The translations under genes and the position numbers were made by a program. Source: Winogradskyella wichelsiae (GTDB lineage: Bacteria; Bacteroidota; Bacteroidia; Flavobacteriales; Flavobacteriaceae). From it: a DNA stretch of 64,000 bases. Positions within the stretch are counted from its first letter, which is position 1. The number at the start of each line of letters is the position of its first letter. The stretch spans positions 271,541 through 335,540 of the forward strand of contig NZ_JABFDJ010000005.1 of NCBI RefSeq assembly GCF_013403925.1, given 5' to 3'. Below are positions 18,123 to 26,402 of the stretch, in pieces. The notes under the pieces are model-generated. The model was not told the DNA's origin, searched no databases, and saw nothing but the letters and a program-made list of their open reading frames with translations.

Positions 18123-20351
18123 ATGAGATTATTTTTTATTTATTTTATCTTGATTTTCCTTAATGCAATTCATCTCTCCGCCCAAGACAGAACAACTCAT
18201 TTACATAAAACAGGAGGCTCTTCTACTTCATATATTAAAGCTTATATTGACTCGGTAACCGAATCAATGATTACTGATTACTACAAAGAAGATTACAGCA
18301 CGGTTATATTAAAGGCTAATGAAATTTTAAAACCAGCAAAGAATAATAATTTTCCTAATGAGGTTTTTGAGATTAATAGTTACCTCGCCAATTCTTATCA
18401 TTATCTAAATGATTCAGTAAAATCCTTTGAATATGCAAGAGAAAATATAAAATTAGCAGAGAAACTAAGAACTCCTAAATCTATCATAGGTGCTCAGATA
18501 GACTTAGGAAATATCTATTTTGCCTTTAAAGCATATGATAAAGCTTTCAATGCTTTTAACAAAGCTATTCCATTAGCTGAACAACAAGATAATAAACGCA
18601 CGCTTTTTATACTTAACTATAATATCGCTGAAACCATCTTAATTCAATTAAAGGATCATAAAAGAGCAAAACCTTATATAGAAGCTGCAGAAAAAAATAT
18701 TCCGAAAAGTTTTAAAATAGGATTTGCAGGACTAAATCTATTTAAAGCGAATTATGCTTTTATGGATAAAGATTACAACCTTGCCTTAAAATTATACATA
18801 GAAACTATTGATTTAGCTAAGGAAACAAATTTTAATGAAACTCTAAAAAGTGCCTACGAAGGCTACATAAAGTGTTTAGTTAAAAAAGGAGATTATAAAA
18901 AAGCCTATGAAATTTGCAAAATAACAGATAGCATATCACATACCGAACAACAAAAAGACATAGAAAAATCGGCTAAAACATTAACCGCAAACCTAAATAA
19001 CGCTAAACTAAAAGAGGTTTTAAAAAATAAAATTTTAACTGATGAGTTAATTGTTGAAAAAGCTAAATATCAACAGAAGTTTCTGGTAATTAGTATTGTT
19101 ATCTCAACATTACTTTTATTCTTTATTATAAACCTTTTAAGAGTCGCCAAAAATAGACGTAAACTAAACACTCAATTAGAAGTAAAGAACCTAGAGTATC
19201 TAGAAGCAAAGCTAGAGTCTGAAAGATTAGCGAAATCCAAATCTCGTTTTCTTTCAACTATGAGTCACGAGTTACGCACACCGCTTTATGGTATTATTGG
19301 TCTTAGCACTATACTTAACAACGATAAATCTTTAGAGTCTCATAAAACAGAATTACAATCCTTAAAATTTTCTGCAGATTACTTATTAAATCTCGTTAAT
19401 GATGTACTGACCTTAAACAAAATGGATTCTCATGAAAAAAAACAAATTGAATTTAAGTCCTTTCATCTTAAAGATTTTTTAAATAACATAAAAGAATCTT
19501 TAGAATATATTACAGGGCAAACCAACAATAATTTAATAATTACTTTAGACCCTAAGGTTCCAATTTGGATTAAAGGAGATCAAACTAAGCTGTCTCAAGT
19601 TCTTATTAATCTATTAGGAAATGCCTTAAAATTCACCGATCACGGAGAGGTTCAATTAATAGTAAGTTTTATTGAAATTAAGGACAACCGTTTAAAACTA
19701 AAATTTGAAGTTAAGGATAACGGACAGGGAATTTCTAAAGATAATCAGAAAAAAATCTTTGAAGAATTCGGACAACTTGAACATCAAAGTCATTTTCAAG
19801 GCTCTGGATTAGGACTTACTATCGTTCAAAAATTGCTTATTGACATGAACTCTGACATACAATTAGTGAGTATTCTTGGCCAAGGTTCTAATTTCTTTTT
19901 TGAAATAACCTTAGGTACTGCAACTGAAGCGCATATTAACGATGATGCACAAGACACAACTACTAAAGATATACTCCGTGGTAAAAAAGTCCTCGTTGTA
20001 GATGACAATACTATTAACCTATTAGTGACTAAAAAGACATTAGAGAGTCACGACATTATAGTTGAAGTTGCTACTAATGGGCAAGAAGGTCTTGATAACT
20101 CTATAGCATCTGACTATGATTTAATTTTAATGGATGTAAATATGCCCGTTATGGATGGTATTGAGGCTACAAAACGCATCCGTGAGCTTAAAAAAAACAT
20201 AATTATTATTGCTCTAACTGCAGTAACACAAAATGAACAAGATGATCGCTTTAAAGCTGCACAGTTTAATGATTCTATTGTAAAGCCTTATAAGATTAAC
20301 GAATTTCTAAAGACACTCGCTACTAACCTCATGAAAGCTAATAAGGCTTAA
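18123..20351 (+). CDS. Hybrid sensor histidine kinase/response regulator with periplasmic TPR sensor
   Basis: The ATG at 18123 is preferred over an upstream TTG at 18090 because it gives a clean signal peptide (MRLFFIYFILIFLNAIHLSA). The 742-residue protein has TPR repeats (about 40-300), one membrane segment (320-340), a coiled linker, a HisKA dimerisation domain with phospho-His382 (STMSHELRTPLYG), an HATPase with N, G1 (DNGQG) and G2 (GSGLGL) boxes, and a C-terminal receiver with Asp671 (LMDVNMPVMDG). There is no DNA-binding output domain. Signalling onward needs an Hpt protein or another regulator. It is monocistronic. Confidence 0.93.
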   Translation: MRLFFIYFILIFLNAIHLSAQDRTTHLHKTGGSSTSYIKAYIDSVTESMITDYYKEDYSTVILKANEILKPAKNNNFPNEVFEINSYLANSYHYLNDSVKSFEYARENIKLAEKLRTPKSIIGAQIDLGNIYFAFKAYDKAFNAFNKAIPLAEQQDNKRTLFILNYNIAETILIQLKDHKRAKPYIEAAEKNIPKSFKIGFAGLNLFKANYAFMDKDYNLALKLYIETIDLAKETNFNETLKSAYEGYIKCLVKKGDYKKAYEICKITDSISHTEQQKDIEKSAKTLTANLNNAKLKEVLKNKILTDELIVEKAKYQQKFLVISIVISTLLLFFIINLLRVAKNRRKLNTQLEVKNLEYLEAKLESERLAKSKSRFLSTMSHELRTPLYGIIGLSTILNNDKSLESHKTELQSLKFSADYLLNLVNDVLTLNKMDSHEKKQIEFKSFHLKDFLNNIKESLEYITGQTNNNLIITLDPKVPIWIKGDQTKLSQVLINLLGNALKFTDHGEVQLIVSFIEIKDNRLKLKFEVKDNGQGISKDNQKKIFEEFGQLEHQSHFQGSGLGLTIVQKLLIDMNSDIQLVSILGQGSNFFFEITLGTATEAHINDDAQDTTTKDILRGKKVLVVDDNTINLLVTKKTLESHDIIVEVATNGQEGLDNSIASDYDLILMDVNMPVMDGIEATKRIRELKKNIIIIALTAVTQNEQDDRFKAAQFNDSIVKPYKINEFLKTLATNLMKANKA

Positions 20352-20354
20352 AAC

Positions 20355-20386
20355 AGAAAAGCACTGTGACGTCACAGTGCTTTTCT
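20355..20386. terminator. 32-bp perfect palindrome, bidirectional terminator
   Basis: AGAAAAGCACTGTGAC (20355-20370) is followed at once by its exact reverse complement (20371-20386). The 16-bp arms have no spacer, with T-rich tails on both sides. It lies between the convergent kinase and PLP-enzyme genes. Confidence 0.8.
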
Positions 20387-20440
20387 TATTATTTAAATAC
20401 TTTCTCTAGGTGTTTAAAATCACTCTTGAGGAATTTAAGA

Positions 20441-22510
20441 TTATTTCAGTAATTCAGGATTGCTTAGAATTAATTCTATTTTTCTAATAATTACGGTAAT
20501 TTGATTCATTTGACCTTCAATATTTCTAAAAAACAAGCTAATATCTCTATTTACCCAGCTTTCTGAAATAACTCTAGCGCCCAAACTAATTCTTAGAACA
20601 GCGCTTTGTAAATCATTGCCATACTTTACATTTACCGCTTGACCTATATGACACTTTTGCGCAGCAAGTCTATTGATCTCTAAAGGTGAACCTTCAAATT
20701 TATCTGATATATCTGAATTTAATAAAGCATAGAGTTTTTTTACCTCATCTACCGGTAAAGCTTTATTATTTTGAAGAATAAAAAACGGAAAGATGGTACG
20801 AATATTTCTTATTCCAAATTCTTTACTATCGTAGTTTGTTTTTACTTCATCACCATACAGTGGCTCTAAAAATGTGGCGTCGTTTATTGAATCTTCTATA
20901 AAATCACAAAACATTTCAATCCCCATATTTCTATAAAGAATTGGTGTTTTATAATATCTATCCATTTCAACAATGGCAGCATTCCAACGCATGTATGATC
21001 CATAATTAAATCCTTCAGATAATTCCTTAGAACAAAACCACGTTATTGGCCAATCGGAATGATTATAATATTGCGTTAATCCTATTGGTAATTTATTTTT
21101 TGACGACTGAATTAAATTACTCATACTTTCAGGTAGAATTAAAGCACCTGCATACGGAGGTCCCGTAAAGTACTTACTGCCTGTTGTAGAAACAATATAT
21201 CCTTTTTCTAAATAAGCGTGTATATCTGAAGGATCTAATCTCAGCTGTGCCGCATCTACAATTATTTGCATGGAAATATCCTCTAAAGCATCTAATTTTT
21301 TCATCATTTCCTCACTAGGTGATTGATAACCTAATTTAGAATGATCCATAACATGCAATACAATATGTCTTCCTAACTTATTTGTCTCTGAAATCGCAGT
21401 AAAAACCTCAGTATCTAATTCTTTTTCAGATTTTAACTTCCCTTTTTCATCTCTAAAAGGAATTTTAATTAATTCAACGTCTCTAAACCCTTCTATTTTA
21501 TCCCCTTTTTTAATTGGATAATTAAGTGCCGTTGTATTTTCGAAATGACAACCTTTTAAGGCTGCAGGCACTCCACTACCTGTTTCATCTGACGCGACTA
21601 AAACATGAGTAATCTCCTTATCTGTTATAATTTGAGTGATTGCAGCAACTTGCAAAGAGGCATCTGTACCTGAAGGTGAAAAAATAATCTCACAAGCATC
21701 GTTTAACTTAAATAGCGTTTTAAGATTGTTTTTTAATAATTCTGAAAACTCATTCGTGGTCTTTTTAAAGCCGTTTTTTAAGCTATTCTTAATTAATATA
21801 CTTCTTACTTTATCTGTTTTATCGAAAGCAAAATTAGAAACACTTGTTGCTGTAGATGAAGCAAAAGTAAATGCCTCTGGTCTAGGGAAAGGTCTACAAC
21901 CGTATTTGTTTAACAAGGCAACTTCGTCTATATTTAACCTTAAATCACCACCAGCCATTAGTAAATATTCTGTTGGTTTAGCTAAATTCGCTACAATGGG
22001 TCTCCAAGAATCTTCAAATTCTTTTTCTGAATTATCAATTTCATGAAATGCTTGTAATTCTTTATGTTTTAATAATGCTTCAGCGGTTAAATCTTCATCT
22101 TTTTTAAATAAATTGATTAAAAAATAATCAAGAGGTTCTAATTTTTCTTTATCCTCTTTAGGCAACAGCTTGTAAAATATTCGAGCTACTTCAAATGCTG
22201 CTATATCACACAAAGCAGAATCGTCTTCTTTATTGCTTAGTGCTTTGTACCAAAGTTGCCACTCTATTCCATATCTTAAATAAACTAAAGCTAAAACAGG
22301 ATTTTTTAAATACGTCGCACCAATTATAATAGCTTCATTAGGTAAAATTTTGAATACAAGCGGCTCTTTTGCAGAGGTAATAATATTTATATTGTTAAGT
22401 TTCGGAACTGTGTTAAATCTTTTTAAAACATGAACTAGATAATTCACATTATCTTTTTCAAACAAACTCGTTCTTTTATATTGATTTTCAATAATAATAT
22501 TATTTGTCAT
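20441..22510 (-). CDS. Large fold-type-I PLP-dependent enzyme of unknown function
   Basis: This 689-residue protein has a PLP domain of the aspartate-aminotransferase fold at about 200-560: SPSGTDASL (278-286) for the phosphate, VDAAQ with Asp419 for the pyridine nitrogen, and TTGSKYFTGPPYAG with the Schiff-base Lys446. The first 200 residues form an extension without recognised motifs; the last 120 look like the small C-terminal domain. It resembles cysteine-desulfurase and decarboxylase relatives, but neither reaction can be assigned. It is the last gene of a minus-strand group with a thioesterase and GTP cyclohydrolase II, though a 319-base gap precedes it. Confidence 0.65.
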   Translation of the reverse strand: MTNNIIIENQYKRTSLFEKDNVNYLVHVLKRFNTVPKLNNINIITSAKEPLVFKILPNEAIIIGATYLKNPVLALVYLRYGIEWQLWYKALSNKEDDSALCDIAAFEVARIFYKLLPKEDKEKLEPLDYFLINLFKKDEDLTAEALLKHKELQAFHEIDNSEKEFEDSWRPIVANLAKPTEYLLMAGGDLRLNIDEVALLNKYGCRPFPRPEAFTFASSTATSVSNFAFDKTDKVRSILIKNSLKNGFKKTTNEFSELLKNNLKTLFKLNDACEIIFSPSGTDASLQVAAITQIITDKEITHVLVASDETGSGVPAALKGCHFENTTALNYPIKKGDKIEGFRDVELIKIPFRDEKGKLKSEKELDTEVFTAISETNKLGRHIVLHVMDHSKLGYQSPSEEMMKKLDALEDISMQIIVDAAQLRLDPSDIHAYLEKGYIVSTTGSKYFTGPPYAGALILPESMSNLIQSSKNKLPIGLTQYYNHSDWPITWFCSKELSEGFNYGSYMRWNAAIVEMDRYYKTPILYRNMGIEMFCDFIEDSINDATFLEPLYGDEVKTNYDSKEFGIRNIRTIFPFFILQNNKALPVDEVKKLYALLNSDISDKFEGSPLEINRLAAQKCHIGQAVNVKYGNDLQSAVLRISLGARVISESWVNRDISLFFRNIEGQMNQITVIIRKIELILSNPELLK

Positions 22511-22829
22511 ATGTATTTATTTTATAACGTACGCGTAAATGAAACGTTTTAAAGGGCGTCTTTTAAATATTAATTTCAGTAGGTAAATGCAATGTTTATT
22601 TGATGAACGTATTCTAAAATTTTGATAAAAATAGGTTTATTTTAAAAACTTAAAACTAATATTTTTCTTATTTATTAAATTTCTAAAACTGCACAAAAAA
22701 GAACAAAAGTAAAAAACTAGATATAATATACTAGATGGATGTTGTTTATATTTTTATTTGAAAAACTTTTACTCTTTTTATTCTGTTTTAAATTCATAAG
22801 CAATTGACAAGAACTTCTTATTTCTTCTT
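22511..22829. other. 319-base intergenic region before the PLP enzyme
   Basis: AT-rich DNA with no ORF of note. CAAAAGTA at 22704-22711 reads TACTTTTG on the minus strand, a -7-like box that would give a leader of about 190 bases. CTAGATATAATATACTAG at 22717-22734 is an imperfect palindrome overlapping the expected -33 area and could be an operator. No riboswitch was recognised. Confidence 0.4.
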
Positions 22830-23273
22830 TTAAATGCTCAGATTATTCGACTTTAAAAGCGTGCTATCGTTAAACTCAACTTTAAATATATTGGTCATAA
22901 ATTCTGGAATTTTTTTTGGTGAACGCGTCTGAATATCTACTGAAACAACCGTAGATGTCGCTTTAACTAAGAGCACGCTTAGTTTATTCCTAATTTCAAA
23001 TTCAAAATTGAAACGCACTTTTGGTAACTCTTTAATAACTGTTGTAATGGTTAGTAACTCATCAAAATGTGCTGGTTTCTTATAATCAATATAAAATGAA
23101 ATAACAGGTAATATTATATGATGACCTTCAAGCGTCACTTCGTCTAAATTCAGTTTTCTTAATAATTCATTTCGAGCTTGATGGCAGTATGCAAGATAGT
23201 TTGCGTGATAAACATATCCCATTTGATCCACCTCTCCGTAATGCGGTCTTATTTGAAATGTATCAATGATCAC
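22830..23273 (-). CDS. Acyl-CoA thioesterase, 4HBT hot-dog family (YbgC/FadM-like)
   Basis: A 147-residue hot-dog fold protein. HYGEVDQMGYVYHANYLAYC (about residues 13-32) is the family signature with the catalytic Asp in VDQMGYVYH, followed by QARNELLRKL. Family members hydrolyse 4-hydroxybenzoyl-CoA or short and medium acyl-CoA. The start overlaps the end of the GTP cyclohydrolase gene by 11 bases, so the two are translationally coupled. Why a thioesterase should be coupled to a GTP-opening enzyme is not evident. Confidence 0.85.
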   Translation of the reverse strand: MIIDTFQIRPHYGEVDQMGYVYHANYLAYCHQARNELLRKLNLDEVTLEGHHIILPVISFYIDYKKPAHFDELLTITTVIKELPKVRFNFEFEIRNKLSVLLVKATSTVVSVDIQTRSPKKIPEFMTNIFKVEFNDSTLLKSNNLSI

Positions 23274-23898
23274 AAGATTTATTTTCTATTTTATTTTCAG
23301 TGAGTTGATGGCCCATAAAATTTTCTTTGGTCTCTAAATAATACTTATTAAATGGATTTGAGGGTATTATTAATGACACTCGTTTTACAACCTTAACTCC
23401 ACTCTGCTCTAATCCTATAATTTTATCGGGATTATTAGTTAACAGATCTACTTGTTTTACACCAATTGCTGCGAGAATTTCAACAGCAATATTATAGTCT
23501 CTTTCATCTGCAGCAAAACCCAACTTCAAATTAGCTTCAATTGTATCTAACCCTTGCTCTTGCAATTTATAAGCCTTCATTTTATTCATTAAACCTATTC
23601 CTCTTCCTTCTTGCTGCAAGTAAACAATAACACCTGTTTTATTGGCCTCAATCATCTTCATCGCTCCAATTAATTGATCGCCACAATCACATCTTAAAGA
23701 ACCAAACAAATCACCTGTAGCACAAGCAGAATGAATACGAGTTAAAACGGTATCTTCCGAAGTTAAATCTCCTTTAATAAGAGCCATATGCTCAAATCCA
23801 TTTATTTTTTCTTTGAAAGGAACCAATTCAAAATGACCGTATTTTGTAGGAAGCTTAACCCTTTCCCCTTCTATAATAATTGCTTCTTTAATAGACAT
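23263..23898 (-). CDS. ribA: GTP cyclohydrolase II, stand-alone RibA
   Basis: A 211-residue GTP cyclohydrolase II. The zinc cysteines Cys59, Cys70 and Cys72 lie in CATGDLFGSLRCDCG, the catalytic QEGRGIGL at 96-103, and VDLLTNNPDK near 153-162. The reaction opens GTP to 2,5-diamino-6-ribosylamino-pyrimidinone phosphate, the first step of riboflavin synthesis and of some deazapurine or azapteridine metabolites. No DHBP synthase domain is fused and no other rib gene is near. The gene overlaps the thioesterase, which hints at a pathway other than housekeeping riboflavin synthesis. Confidence 0.9.
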   Translation of the reverse strand: MSIKEAIIIEGERVKLPTKYGHFELVPFKEKINGFEHMALIKGDLTSEDTVLTRIHSACATGDLFGSLRCDCGDQLIGAMKMIEANKTGVIVYLQQEGRGIGLMNKMKAYKLQEQGLDTIEANLKLGFAADERDYNIAVEILAAIGVKQVDLLTNNPDKIIGLEQSGVKVVKRVSLIIPSNPFNKYYLETKENFMGHQLTENKIENKSCDH

Positions 23899-23975
23899 GA
23901 ATTTTATTTTTATATATACTTATAGAAGACCAGTTCGTTTAACAGTCTCTATTTTAAAAATTAACAATGCGATTT

Positions 23976-24347
23976 CTAATTTTGCAAATGATGTTGCTTT
24001 CTTCTATATCCATAACAACTTATACCATTATCTGTAATCTCGTTTGCGACAAATTGCAAAACAACATCTGCTGAATCACCAGCACACCCTCTTATGACAG
24101 TGATACCCGCTTTATTTAATTTATTTAAAGCTTTATTTCCTATATGATCTGAAAGCATAAAAGTAACTTGTTCTTTTACTAAAGCGTTTACAATGTTAGA
24201 ACAATCAGTATTTTTATTTAAATCGAATAACTGCACATCTAAAATGTCATTTGCCTTAGAGAAAATATAAATTTCGTAAACTTTAGAATCCCTAAAATAA
24301 TTTTGAACTTTATTATTTTTAGTTATTGGTATGGCTATTTTTTTCAT
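23976..24347 (-). CDS. NifX/NafY-like iron-molybdenum cofactor binding domain protein
   Basis: This 123-residue protein has the fold pattern of the dinitrogenase iron-molybdenum cofactor family: MKKIAIPITKNNKVQNYFRDSKVYEIY at the start, LVKEQVTFMLSDHIGNKAL in the middle and AGITVIRGCAGDSADV near the end. Cys49, Cys87 and a C-terminal Cys with a HH pair could hold a metal cluster. No nitrogenase gene is present, so it belongs to the large group of non-nitrogenase homologues. It follows the DUF134 regulator by about 75 bases, a pairing often seen in these families. Confidence 0.78.
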   Translation of the reverse strand: MKKIAIPITKNNKVQNYFRDSKVYEIYIFSKANDILDVQLFDLNKNTDCSNIVNALVKEQVTFMLSDHIGNKALNKLNKAGITVIRGCAGDSADVVLQFVANEITDNGISCYGYRRKQHHLQN

Positions 24348-24421
24348 GACCTTTTTTTTTGCTTCATTTCTATTTTTGAATCTAAATTATTTGACACTTT
24401 ATATTTTAGGCTTAACATCAG

Positions 24422-24829
24422 CTATTCATTTAAATTCACTAAGTCATGCACGTCACCTGAAGAGCAATTATCAGACTTTAAATCATTATCTACTTCTACA
24501 ATTAACTTGAAGCATCTTTTGCATTTATACCAATTTTCTTCAAATTCGAAATCCCCCCCTTTAATAAGAATCGATTTACCCTCTACAAAAGCTTGTCCAA
24601 TTTTCTTTAAGGCACTATTATAAATTCGAGTAAGCGTCGGTCTTGAAACTTCCATCTGATCTGCTGCTTCATCTTGTGAAAGATCATCGTAAATAACAAG
24701 TTTTACAGTTTCATATTCTTCATATTGCATAACAACATGTTCTGTTTCACAGAACCGAATACCAAAAGGTTTAAAACCGAGCATTTTTGGAGGATTATTA
24801 ACTTTTCTCTTTTTTTTAGGGCGAGGCAT
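24422..24829 (-). CDS. DUF134 family helix-turn-helix protein
   Basis: The start at 24829 (MPRPKKKRKVNNPPKM) fits the family; a longer frame to 24907 only adds unrelated residues. The 135-residue protein has a sigma-70 region-4-like helix-turn-helix, LSQDEAADQMEVSRPTLTRIY, and a C-terminal CxxC (YKCKRCF) followed by SDNCSSGD. DUF134 proteins are predicted DNA-binding regulators commonly encoded beside NifX-like proteins. It is the first gene of the 20.4-24.8 kb minus-strand group and could control it, perhaps by metal or redox state. Confidence 0.82.
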   Translation of the reverse strand: MPRPKKKRKVNNPPKMLGFKPFGIRFCETEHVVMQYEEYETVKLVIYDDLSQDEAADQMEVSRPTLTRIYNSALKKIGQAFVEGKSILIKGGDFEFEENWYKCKRCFKLIVEVDNDLKSDNCSSGDVHDLVNLNE

Positions 24830-24907
24830 CTTATAAATTTCACATAAAGGTAATGAACTTGCGTTCAAAATAAAATTTAATAGTGCTAATATTTTCGATA
24901 TAAACAA

Positions 24908-24938
24908 AAAAAAAGCACAGTCCTTAAACTATGCTTTT
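24908..24938 (-). terminator. Terminator of the E2 gene
   Basis: AAAAGCACAG (24911-24920) and CTATGCTTTT (24929-24938) form a 10-bp stem with one mismatch. On the minus strand it is followed by a run of nine T. It separates the E2 gene from the DUF134 gene. Confidence 0.7.
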
Positions 24939-24962
24939 ATATATTTTAAAATAAAAAGGTTT

Positions 24963-26312
24963 TTAAATCTCGCGATCAGAATCCCAAGCTTCTAAATAAT
25001 CTTTTACTGCTTTTACAAATTGTCCACCTAGAGCGCCATTAACAACTCTATGATCATAAGAGTGCGATAAGAACATTCTATAACGGATACCAATATAATC
25101 GCCTTCTGAAGTTTCTATAACAGCAGGCACTTTTCTAATAGCACCTAAGGCTAAAATCCCTACTTGTGGCTGATTAATAATTGGTGTTCCCATGATGCTA
25201 CCAAACGTACCAACATTAGTTACGGTGTAAGTTCCGCCTTGTATATCATCTGGATTCAACTTCCCTAAACGTGCTCTATTTGCTAGGTCATTGACACGTT
25301 TTACCATTCCTAATAAACTTAATTGATCAGCGTTTTTAATTACAGGAACTATTAAATTACCATCTGGTAAAGCTGCCGCCATCCCAACATTTATAGCTTT
25401 CTTTTTAATGATCTTATCTCCTTCAAGAGAAATATTCATCATTGGGAATTCTTTTAAAGCCTTTGTAATAGCTTCCATAAAGATTGGCGTAAAAGTCAGG
25501 TTCTCACCTTCTCGCTTTGTAAAACCCGCTTTAACTTTCTTTCTCCAATTCCAGATATTAGTTACATCGGCTTCAATAAACGATTGCACGTGTGCAGACG
25601 TCTGTACCGAATCTACCATATATTTAGAAATGAGTTTCCCCATTCTAGACATTTCAATAATCTCATCACCTCCGTCTGTTATAATTGACTTAGGTTCTGG
25701 CACTGCCTGTTTCGGTTTTCCTTGTGTCTGAGTTGGCTCTGGCGCTTTCTCTACAACGGTATTAGACGTTGAAGTTACAACTGGTGAAGCACTACGTGAT
25801 TCTAAATAAGATTTAATATCATTTTTAGTTACCCGAGCATCTTTACCTGTCCCTTGAATTGTATCTAATTCTACTTGAGAAATACCTTCCTTCTTTGCTA
25901 TATTTTTTACTAATGGAGAATAAAAACGATCTTCTGTCGATGCCACTGGTGCAACAGATTCTCTTGCTGCAACTACAGTTTGTTCTACTTCTGCTACTTG
26001 TTTAGGCGCAGCAGTATCTTCCTTAACTTCTGGTTTTGCTTCAGTAGCTTTAACCTCTACTGTATCTCCTCCTTCAATTTTAATCACCGCAATCACCTGT
26101 CCGACTTGTACAACATCATCAACGTTAAATAGTTTTTCAACTAAAACGCCATCTACTTCACTCGGAACTTCACTATCTACCTTATCAGTAGCAATTTCTA
26201 AAACAGCTTCATCTGCTTCAATTGTATCTCCAACATCTTTAAGCCATGAGGTTATCGTTGCTTCTGCAACACTTTCTCCCATTTTAGGTAACTTAAGTTC
26301 AAAATTTGCCAT
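24963..26312 (-). CDS. 2-oxoacid dehydrogenase complex E2 (dihydrolipoamide acyltransferase)
   Basis: A 449-residue E2 component. The lipoyl domain covers 1-78 with Lys44 in ATDKVDSEVP. A Pro/Ala/Glu-rich linker follows. The E3/E1-binding domain is at about 131-170 (FYSPLVKNIAKKEG). The catalytic domain starts near 215 and ends with HSYDHRVVNG around His421. It transfers acyl groups to CoA, most likely for branched-chain 2-oxoacids or pyruvate; the E1 and E3 genes are not in the window. The usual Asp of HRxxDG is Asn425 here. The gene is monocistronic. Confidence 0.92.
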   Translation of the reverse strand: MANFELKLPKMGESVAEATITSWLKDVGDTIEADEAVLEIATDKVDSEVPSEVDGVLVEKLFNVDDVVQVGQVIAVIKIEGGDTVEVKATEAKPEVKEDTAAPKQVAEVEQTVVAARESVAPVASTEDRFYSPLVKNIAKKEGISQVELDTIQGTGKDARVTKNDIKSYLESRSASPVVTSTSNTVVEKAPEPTQTQGKPKQAVPEPKSIITDGGDEIIEMSRMGKLISKYMVDSVQTSAHVQSFIEADVTNIWNWRKKVKAGFTKREGENLTFTPIFMEAITKALKEFPMMNISLEGDKIIKKKAINVGMAAALPDGNLIVPVIKNADQLSLLGMVKRVNDLANRARLGKLNPDDIQGGTYTVTNVGTFGSIMGTPIINQPQVGILALGAIRKVPAVIETSEGDYIGIRYRMFLSHSYDHRVVNGALGGQFVKAVKDYLEAWDSDREI

Positions 26313-26349
26313 ATCTTTAATTTGTAGGTCGTTATTTGCTAATCGCGTG

Positions 26350-26357
26350 CAAAATTA
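26350..26357 (-). promoter_or_regulatory. Candidate -7 element upstream of the E2 gene
   Basis: CAAAATTA on the plus strand reads TAATTTTG on the minus strand, matching TAnnTTTG. It lies 37 bases before the start codon, in the 90-base gap after the glycosyltransferase gene. No clear -33 box is seen. Confidence 0.4.
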
Positions 26358-26402
26358 CTAAAAAAATAAGTGTTTCACTGAATTTTACTCAACAAATCTA
26401 TT

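Noticed and set aside
21636..22046. 136-codon open frame on the plus strand
   Set aside because: It is antisense to the PLP enzyme gene and shows no family sequence.
23263..24829. A nitrogenase-related or complete riboflavin cluster
   Set aside because: Only a NifX-like domain and a single ribA are present. No nif structural gene and no ribD, ribE or ribH lies nearby.
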